The notes beneath the pieces are model-generated. The model searched no databases. It saw only the letters and a list, made by a program, of their open reading frames with translations, and was not told where the DNA came from. From NCBI GenBank assembly GCA_021405325.1, contig QWII01000122.1, positions 1 to 29,602 of the forward strand: a DNA stretch of 29,602 bases, written 5' to 3'. The translations under genes were made by a program, and so were the position numbers. Origin of the DNA: Caldilinea sp. CFX5. GTDB taxonomy: Bacteria > Chloroflexota > Anaerolineae > Caldilineales > Caldilineaceae. The first letter of the stretch is position 1, and each line of letters begins with the position of its first letter. Positions 1 to 6,058 of the stretch are shown here, piece after piece.

Positions 1-130
1 AGGTGCGGTTTGTAACCGCACTTGCTCCCTGGGAACCGTGCGGTTACAAACCGCACCTACGATTACCGAAACAAATTCCTAACTCCCATTAGTCTTTCCC
101 TAGCGCCCCGAAGACTAAAGTCTTTACTAC
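1..130. repeat. Composite REPIN-like repeat, left end of window
   Basis: Bases 1-58 form a palindrome with 21-bp perfect arms around a 16-base loop. Each arm is itself a small hairpin, GTGCGGTT-TGT-AACCGCAC. Bases 111-130 carry one arm of a second hairpin family, AAGACTAAAGTCTTTACTAC, also present at 24727-24747 and, inverted, at 29468-29488. Read as its reverse complement, 1-130 aligns along its length with 29468-29602, including diverged connecting sequence (CGGTAATC next to the core in both). Bases 1-61 are identical to 29542-29602. The element looks like a mobile or structural intergenic repeat; no protein is encoded in it. Bases 131-269 hold nothing I recognise beyond the ribosome binding site of the next reading frame. 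Confidence 0.85.
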
Positions 131-269
131 CGTTGTGTTCGGCCCGTTTCATGAACTTCATGCCAAGAAACGCCATAGGAAACGCGCTACGAAGCGAATG
201 GGAAACGCCGCCGCCCTATAGTGAACATAGCAGTTCAATCATTATGGCTGAAAGCAAAGGAGCAAACGG

Positions 270-566
270 ATGAAAGTACTCTCTCGCTGTTTCATGTTGT
301 TCTGCCTCTTGTTGGCCGGCTGTGTCGCCCCGATGGCAGGCGCACCGGTCGAACCCAATGCTGGTCACTGGCAAACCTGGGTGGTCAAGGATGTTGCCGC
401 GCTGCGTCCGGCGCCCCCGCCCGATCAGGCGGCCACGCAGGCTGAATTGCAGGAAGTGCAGACGGCCGTCGCCGGTCGTGATGAAGCCGACCTGCAACAG
501 ATCGCCTACTGGGATGGTGGCCCGCCCTCCTATCGCTGGATCGAAATTGCCTTTACCCAATTGTAG
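270..566 (+). pseudogene. Truncated duplicate of the haloperoxidase lipoprotein gene (N-terminal fragment)
   Basis: A 98-residue frame matching the N-terminus of the intact haloperoxidase at 12441-13814. From the shared Pro-Val-Glu-Pro-Asn segment to the end, 63 of 73 residues are identical by eye, and the upstream DNA with the AAAGGAG ribosome binding site also matches. It has a lipoprotein signal with lipobox Leu-Leu-Ala-Gly-Cys (Cys18). Similarity stops at Thr-Gln-Leu, where a TAG replaces the continuing frame, so the whole catalytic PAP2/haloperoxidase domain is missing. A short lipoprotein could still be made, but no catalytic function is possible. I call it a remnant of a duplication or recombination event. 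The intact copy lies about 12 kb downstream in the same orientation, so the CHAT cluster sits between the two. Confidence 0.85.
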
Positions 567-598
567 CCCTTAATGGATGGAAACACAAGGAGAAATTT

Positions 599-649
599 AT
601 GCAACTACGTCCGGTGTTTGCCGATTCTTCTAGCTGGAGGTGCTTATGA
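599..649 (+). CDS. Possible 16-residue leader peptide
   Basis: ATG at 599 follows a good AAGGAG site (587-592) and opens a 16-codon frame ending in TGA at 647-649. That stop overlaps the ATG of the next gene as ATGA (646-649), the usual layout for translational coupling. The peptide has no recognisable motif. It may be a real leader, a remnant of a lost gene, or chance; its size makes it weak evidence. Confidence 0.25.
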   Translation: MQLRPVFADSSSWRCL

Positions 650-1983
650 TCAAGTGGTATCGCACATCTGTTGTACTAACCGTGATTAGTGTCTGGTTGC
701 TTCTAGTTTCTTGGTCGCCAGCGCTTCATGCGGCCCCACCAGCCGTGCAGCAGTATGTGGTCGCATCGTCGTCTCCCGCTCTCCAGGCACAATCCGCAGG
801 GTTGTTCCTCCCTACCCTGAGTAACGTTGCGCATCCGAGCATTGCCATAGACGGCGCAGGCGGCATTCACATGGCCTTTGAACCGGTCAGCCCGGCAGAT
901 GGTGGCGGCCTGCTCGTTCAATATGGCTACTGTGCAGCGAACTGTTTACGCCAGGAAAGCTGGCAGATCATCGCCGTGGGCGAGGCCAGCCTAAATTGGG
1001 CCGGCGTTCAGCTAAAGTTGACTGCAACCGGCAAGCCGCGGCTACTCTGGTTCTCCCAGCGCGACTGGCACAAGGATGGTCAGTATCTTTTTGCCAGTTG
1101 TGACAACGCCTGTACCCGTGCTGCCAACTGGCGTAGCGTCACCGTGGCGACAGCCAGCATTGGCGAAGGCGCCAGCGACTACTTTACCCTTGACGCCGCC
1201 GGCAATCCTCACTTTCTCTATACCAGCACCCAAACAGGCCACACGGGCGCTTTTTATCGTTACTGTCTTGCTTCTTGTCTTTCGGCGCAAAATTGGCAGG
1301 AACAACAGGTCAGCGACAACTACCTGCTGGGCAGCTTCTCTTTGGCCTTCGATGCGCAGAACCGTCTGCGGCTGGCTTTGTCGGCTGAGGAGAATCGACA
1401 ATCTGCCCTTGTCTATGTCACTTGTGATGCGCAATGCACCACTGTCGCCAATTGGCAGGCCACGGCGCTGATCGGGCTGGGGAGCGAGTTGGACCTCAGC
1501 CTGCGGCTGGACGCCGCCGGTCGTCCCAGGCTGGCCGTCTACACCGGCAATTCCGGCATCCAAGGAGAGGAGAACCGTCTGTACTACTTCCAATGCAACA
1601 AGGAGTGTCACCTCTTCGCCAATTGGACGCAGAGCAATGTAGGGTTGGCGGAAGGGGAAGGCGGCAACCTGAGCCTGCTCCTGGATCAACAGTCGCGTCC
1701 GCACCTGGCTGTGACGGATGGCGTCTCTCTACCGAAACAACTCAGCTATATCTATTGCAGTAGCGGCTGTGACACATCACGTCCTGTCTGGCAACAGCGT
1801 ACAATTGAAGATGCCGAGACAGTGGCTACCGGCCTGTGCAGTGTCGGCTACGCCTATATTGGCTATCGTCCCGCTTTAGCCTGGCGTGCCGCCAACAGCT
1901 TGCTGATTACTCATGGGATCCAGGGTAGATGCCTGGGCAACGATGCGATCATCCATCTGGCGCGCTTGACAGCCATGAATTAA
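646..1983 (+). CDS. Secreted protein with six Cys-x3-Cys-x5-Trp repeats, probable beta-propeller
   Basis: The product is 445 residues. I chose ATG 646 over GTG 640 because GGAGG (636-640) is then correctly spaced. A signal peptide covers residues 1 to about 30, ending near Leu-His-Ala-Ala. The mature protein has six repeats, each with a Tyr/Phe-rich strand, then Cys-x3-Cys, five (six in the last) residues and Trp. The first cysteines fall at residues 96, 152, 207, 260, 317 and 371, a period of 53-57 residues. Between them lie motifs of the type Leu-x-Leu-Asp-Ala-x-Gly-x-Pro-x-Leu. This periodicity suggests a propeller with one disulfide per blade, comparable to BNR/sialidase-like folds, but no catalytic residues are evident. 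It leads the CHAT gene cluster, 37 bp ahead of the next ATG. A binding or recognition role outside the cell is inference. Confidence 0.75.
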   Translation: MIKWYRTSVVLTVISVWLLLVSWSPALHAAPPAVQQYVVASSSPALQAQSAGLFLPTLSNVAHPSIAIDGAGGIHMAFEPVSPADGGGLLVQYGYCAANCLRQESWQIIAVGEASLNWAGVQLKLTATGKPRLLWFSQRDWHKDGQYLFASCDNACTRAANWRSVTVATASIGEGASDYFTLDAAGNPHFLYTSTQTGHTGAFYRYCLASCLSAQNWQEQQVSDNYLLGSFSLAFDAQNRLRLALSAEENRQSALVYVTCDAQCTTVANWQATALIGLGSELDLSLRLDAAGRPRLAVYTGNSGIQGEENRLYYFQCNKECHLFANWTQSNVGLAEGEGGNLSLLLDQQSRPHLAVTDGVSLPKQLSYIYCSSGCDTSRPVWQQRTIEDAETVATGLCSVGYAYIGYRPALAWRAANSLLITHGIQGRCLGNDAIIHLARLTAMN

Positions 1984-2020
1984 AAAGGAAGAAGCTACGC
2001 TAGGTAAGCTGCCCTGAGAC

Positions 2021-4588
2021 ATGTTCATTGACCGTGAGGAGCTTGTGTCGAACAGAAACGCTACCATCAACTTTGATATTCGTATCGAACGGCAAGGGCA
2101 AGAATATCGCACGCGCGCCAGCAGTTCACTTTGCGGTGAGGGCAGCGAACGCTTTACGTTGCCCTTTGATGAAGCGGAAGTAATGGTTCTCCTTGCTAGC
2201 TTCGATCGCTCGGCGGCGTACAAGCTGCAATCATTCGGCCAACGGCTGTTTGACGCGCTCTTTGTGGGTGAAGTACGTGATTGTTGGCAGAACAGCGTGA
2301 GCGCTGCCGCCCAGCAAGGCGCTGCCTTGCGCATCCGTCTGAACCTGAGTGACACACCCGAACTGGTCAAATTACCCTGGGAATACCTTTATGACAGTGC
2401 GACCAATCGTTTTCTGGCGCAGACTGTGCAAACGCCGCTGGTACGCTATCTGGATTTGCCCAAGCCCATTCCTGCCCTGGCGGCGCCGTCGCCGCTCTGC
2501 ATCCTGGTGCTGATTGCCAACCCCAGTGATCTCCAAACGTTGGACGTGGAACGGGAATGGAACAACCTGAAAAGCGCAACGGCCGACCTTGAAGCGCGCG
2601 ACGCCATTGTGGTAGAGCGTCTGGATGATGCAACGCTCGTGACTTTGCAGAAAGAATTACGGCGACAGCATTACCACATCTTACATTTCATCGGCCACGG
2701 CGCTTTTGATGAGTACCGACAAGAGGGCGTATTGGTCTTGGAGGACAAGGCGGGCAAAGGGCAAATGGTGACAGGGAAAACGTTGGGTGTGTTGCTGCAT
2801 AACTACCCATCCTTGCGCCTGGTTGTCCTTAACAGTTGTGATGGCGCACGCGCTGTGGCGACAAATGCCTTTGCGGGCGTAGCACAACAGTTGATACAGC
2901 AGGAAGTACCCGCCGTGATCGCCATGCAGTTTGCCCTTAGTGATGAGGCTGCCAATCAGTTTAGCCATACTTTTTACGCCGCCCTCGCCGACCACTATGG
3001 CGTGGACAGTGCGCTGACCGAAGCGCGCGTTGCGATGGCAGCGGAAGATGACAATGGCGAATGGGGCGCACCGGTTCTCTATCTGCGCGCACCCGATGCC
3101 CACCTCTTTGCCGCACCACAACCGCTCGACTCAGCCCTGCGCTGGCATCGACAGGGGGCATTCTGGCTAGGGGCCGGGCTACTCGGCCTGATTCTGCTGA
3201 TTGGCCTGGGCTACCTGTTGCTGCGTGACGCGCCAGTATTGCAAACCACGTTGGGGATCATGGGCAGCCTGCTCACCCTTTTGCTTAGCTGGCTGGGGCT
3301 GCGTGAAGACAAAACGCTCGCGGCGCGCCTGAGCCGCTGGATTGGCGACCAACCGTTTATGCAGGCAGGGCTGGGGTTGGCCTTGGTGCTCAGTCTTGGC
3401 TTGTGGGGGTGGATTGGTATACCGATCGGCCGCGATCTGGTCTGTGGGCCGTTGGGCTGTCCGCCACCGGGGGTGCAGCGTTTTGCGATTGGTGAATGGG
3501 AGAATCTGTCACCGGGCGTATCTACATTCGGGAGCCGGTGGACGAAAAAAACGCGGGATATCCTCTATGACAAGTTGAGTCAGGTGAAAGGTCTGCAAGG
3601 TGTGGCGCTAGATAGTCCGCTGGCCGAAGATGTCAACCATTATCTCGACTGGTGGGTTGAGGGCGACTTTCAGAAGACGACAGAGGTGGAATTATCGGCG
3701 CAACTAATTGGCAAAGGCGGCGTGTACCGAGGCAATGTTTCTGTTCATGGTCCAGTAGATGAAGAGAGTAGCACGATTGACTCGCAAATGTTGGAACTGC
3801 AGAATCAACTGGCCGGGAAAATTTTGCGCTCGCTCGGCATCCAGGTGACCGCCGCCATCAGCACAGCTATTCGCAATACGCCCACCAACAATCCAGAGGC
3901 GCTGCGGTTAAACAATGAAGGGGCGACCTATTACGAACAAGGCGATTTGCGCACCGCTGAAAGCCTGTTGCGCGCAGCGGTGGCGCTCGATGCGCAATAC
4001 GCCGACGCTCACAATAATCTGGCCAACGTGTTGGTGGCACGCGATGAAATCACCGCTGCCTTATCCAGCGTACAACAGGCAATTGACCTTAGCCCACGCA
4101 ATCCGCTCTATTGGTTTAATTTGGCCGGGATCTATGAGGATGCCGGCAATCACGCCGCGGCTGCGCCGGCCTATGAGGAAGCCATTGCGATAGACCCTGC
4201 CTTTGTACGCGCCTATAACAATCTAGGCTTGCTTCTGTTACAACAAGGGCAAATCGAGGAAGCGGAAGCCATCCTACAGCGCGGTTTATTGATTCAGGCA
4301 ACGCGGCCCAGTTTGCACAAAAATCTGGGCCGCGTCTACCTGGCGCAGGCAAAGTTGCCAGAGGCGATCCGGGAATTGCAACGCTCAATTGAACTATCGT
4401 CACCACAGAATCCCGATTTGGTCTACTATGATGCACTTTACTACTTGGCCGTGGCGCAAGAAGTAGCGGGACAACGCGCTGCCGCCTGCGTTGCACTGGA
4501 TGACTATCGTCGCCAAGCGGGTGACGATAAGGATCGCACAAGGATAGAGGGGGCGCAGCAATTGCGCACAAAACTAGCTTGTCCCTAA
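2021..4588 (+). CDS. CHAT-domain caspase-like protein with three membrane segments and C-terminal TPRs
   Basis: The product is 855 residues from ATG 2021; GTG 2045, behind GAGGAG (2036-2041), is a credible alternative giving 847. Residues 1 to about 365 form a CHAT (caspase HetF associated with TPRs) protease domain with both catalytic residues: His226 in His-Phe-Ile-Gly-His-Gly and Cys273 in Asn-Ser-Cys-Asp-Gly. There is no signal peptide. Three hydrophobic helices lie near 379-401, 406-425 and 448-469. The loop between the second and third is rich in Arg/Lys, and two cysteines (475, 480) follow the third. This predicts CHAT inside the cytoplasm and the C-terminus outside. Residues about 487-605 resemble the TolB/FlgO-like module often found before TPRs, and about 625-840 contain TPRs. 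The next gene starts 15 bp downstream, indicating one operon. Substrate unknown. Confidence 0.85.
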   Translation: MFIDREELVSNRNATINFDIRIERQGQEYRTRASSSLCGEGSERFTLPFDEAEVMVLLASFDRSAAYKLQSFGQRLFDALFVGEVRDCWQNSVSAAAQQGAALRIRLNLSDTPELVKLPWEYLYDSATNRFLAQTVQTPLVRYLDLPKPIPALAAPSPLCILVLIANPSDLQTLDVEREWNNLKSATADLEARDAIVVERLDDATLVTLQKELRRQHYHILHFIGHGAFDEYRQEGVLVLEDKAGKGQMVTGKTLGVLLHNYPSLRLVVLNSCDGARAVATNAFAGVAQQLIQQEVPAVIAMQFALSDEAANQFSHTFYAALADHYGVDSALTEARVAMAAEDDNGEWGAPVLYLRAPDAHLFAAPQPLDSALRWHRQGAFWLGAGLLGLILLIGLGYLLLRDAPVLQTTLGIMGSLLTLLLSWLGLREDKTLAARLSRWIGDQPFMQAGLGLALVLSLGLWGWIGIPIGRDLVCGPLGCPPPGVQRFAIGEWENLSPGVSTFGSRWTKKTRDILYDKLSQVKGLQGVALDSPLAEDVNHYLDWWVEGDFQKTTEVELSAQLIGKGGVYRGNVSVHGPVDEESSTIDSQMLELQNQLAGKILRSLGIQVTAAISTAIRNTPTNNPEALRLNNEGATYYEQGDLRTAESLLRAAVALDAQYADAHNNLANVLVARDEITAALSSVQQAIDLSPRNPLYWFNLAGIYEDAGNHAAAAPAYEEAIAIDPAFVRAYNNLGLLLLQQGQIEEAEAILQRGLLIQATRPSLHKNLGRVYLAQAKLPEAIRELQRSIELSSPQNPDLVYYDALYYLAVAQEVAGQRAAACVALDDYRRQAGDDKDRTRIEGAQQLRTKLACP

Positions 4589-4603
4589 GCAAAGGAGAAA
4601 ACA

Positions 4604-5992
4604 ATGCACCCGCAAAAATCAAAACAGCACAACATGCCAAGAGGACTGCTATCGCCTGGGAAATTTTATGTAGGTTTGCCCATTTCTGTATTGCTGTCCA
4701 TCGCTCTTGTCGTCAGCAGTTGTGCCGTGTCACCAACGGTTATACAGCCAGCAACTGCTGCGCCGACCTCTTTTATCGCTCGAATTACGGCATTCACTGG
4801 TGAGGTGACGGTGGAGAGCCCACTAGCAGGGCGACCACCTGGCCTGCTGCAACCGTCACCACCGGCCCGCCCACAGCCGATGGATAAGTTCAACGGCGGT
4901 GAGCGTGTCAACGTAGGAGCCGGCAGTACGGCGACGATCCTTTGCGTCGACAACCACATTCATGTTCTCGGTCAAGGCATGTACATCATCACGGCGGAAT
5001 GGTGTGGTGGCGGTCGGTCGTTGCCAACGGACAGTTGCCAGCAGACGGCCAGCAATGTTTGCCGGCAAGCCGGAAGCGCTGTCATTCTGCGGCCGGAAAA
5101 GGACAGAGAGAGCGATTTCGGCAACATCCCCGTGATCCTTAGCCCGCGCCACACCCATCTGTTCGATCCACAACCGATCATCCAGTGGGTGTCCGTCGAC
5201 CAGGCGACTCAATACGAGGTGCGCCTGGATTCATCTGCTGTCAAGAAGCGGAAAGAAGAAATCACCTGTGTGGAGGAGGAGCGCGCCGCCCCCAATCAGC
5301 TTTGCTCCCTGCCCTGGCCTGCGGATTGGGTGTTAGAACCTGGCAACCTGTACACGCTGGTTGTCGCTGCCCGCCGTAATGTTGCCGAACCATGGCGCGA
5401 ATCCGAGCCAAGCATGGTGCGCACGCTGGATGCTGACACTGCCGCGCTCCTGCAGGCGGATATCGCCGCGGTGCAGGCGCTCGCGCTCGACGCCACTACC
5501 GAGAACCTCGTGTTGGCGGGCCTGTATACGCACCAACAGGTCTACAGTCAGGCGATTGCTCTCTACGAAGTGCTTGCCCAGGAGACTGCTGCGCCGACGC
5601 TGTTTAATACAGTAGGCGATCTATACCGGCAGGTCGAGCTGCAACGCTATGCGCTTAAGGCATATAAGGCCAGTCTGGACTTGCTAGACGCCGGGCCGGA
5701 TGATGCGGCGATGCGCGCAGCGGCCGAGTTTGGCAGTGGACAGGCCGAATACAGACGCTTGCGCTTCACTCAGGCCGAACCTTATTTCACCCGTGCGGCA
5801 GCGCTTTATCGCGCTATGCCAGTGCAAGAAGAATACGCCGCCGCCGAGTACGCCCTGGGGTATAGTAGCGAAGTTGGCGAAAAATATGATGAGGCGGAAC
5901 AACACTACCGCAAGGCGCTTGAACTGTACGGGACGCTTGGTTTGGCCGAACGAGCGGCAGAGGTAGAGAAGGCATTGGCAAAGATGCGCTAG
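4604..5992 (+). CDS. FecR-like domain and TPR lipoprotein
   Basis: The product is 462 residues, with ATG 4604 preceded by AAAGGAG. A hydrophobic segment (about 23-40) ends in Val-Val-Ser-Ser-Cys, so Cys40 is a likely lipidation site. Residues about 57-130 match the FecR-like pattern: a Gly-Glu-Val-Thr-Val strand, a basal Gly-Gly-Glu-Arg-Val turn and a Gly-Ser-Thr-Ala-Thr-Ile strand. This is followed by an Fn3-like segment (near 180-270, with Pro-x-Ile-x-Trp). The C-terminal half (about 300-460) is helical with TPR spacing. The cysteines near 113-155 suggest disulfides outside the cytoplasm. FecR-type domains in Gram-negative bacteria sense periplasmic signals; here there is no sigma factor nearby, so the partner is more likely one of the adjacent CHAT proteins. 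That pairing is inferred from operon context (15 bp after the preceding gene). Confidence 0.8.
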   Translation: MHPQKSKQHNMPRGLLSPGKFYVGLPISVLLSIALVVSSCAVSPTVIQPATAAPTSFIARITAFTGEVTVESPLAGRPPGLLQPSPPARPQPMDKFNGGERVNVGAGSTATILCVDNHIHVLGQGMYIITAEWCGGGRSLPTDSCQQTASNVCRQAGSAVILRPEKDRESDFGNIPVILSPRHTHLFDPQPIIQWVSVDQATQYEVRLDSSAVKKRKEEITCVEEERAAPNQLCSLPWPADWVLEPGNLYTLVVAARRNVAEPWRESEPSMVRTLDADTAALLQADIAAVQALALDATTENLVLAGLYTHQQVYSQAIALYEVLAQETAAPTLFNTVGDLYRQVELQRYALKAYKASLDLLDAGPDDAAMRAAAEFGSGQAEYRRLRFTQAEPYFTRAAALYRAMPVQEEYAAAEYALGYSSEVGEKYDEAEQHYRKALELYGTLGLAERAAEVEKALAKMR

Positions 5993-6058
5993 TGGTTGCC
6001 TTCATCGAATGGCGGCGTGGCGTTTATACAACGGAGATTACCCAGGAGGGAATTAATC

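Noticed and set aside
1042..1704. 220-residue - strand frame
   Set aside because: It is antisense to the Cys-repeat protein, whose regular repeats prove the + strand frame.
4604..5992. Anti-sigma FecR system with an ECF sigma factor
   Set aside because: No sigma factor or TonB receptor gene is in the window, and the protein lacks an N-terminal cytoplasmic anti-sigma domain.
5996..6058. Earlier start for the TPR-CHAT gene
   Set aside because: ATG 6059 has a strong site and begins a clean signal peptide; the upstream codons would spoil it.
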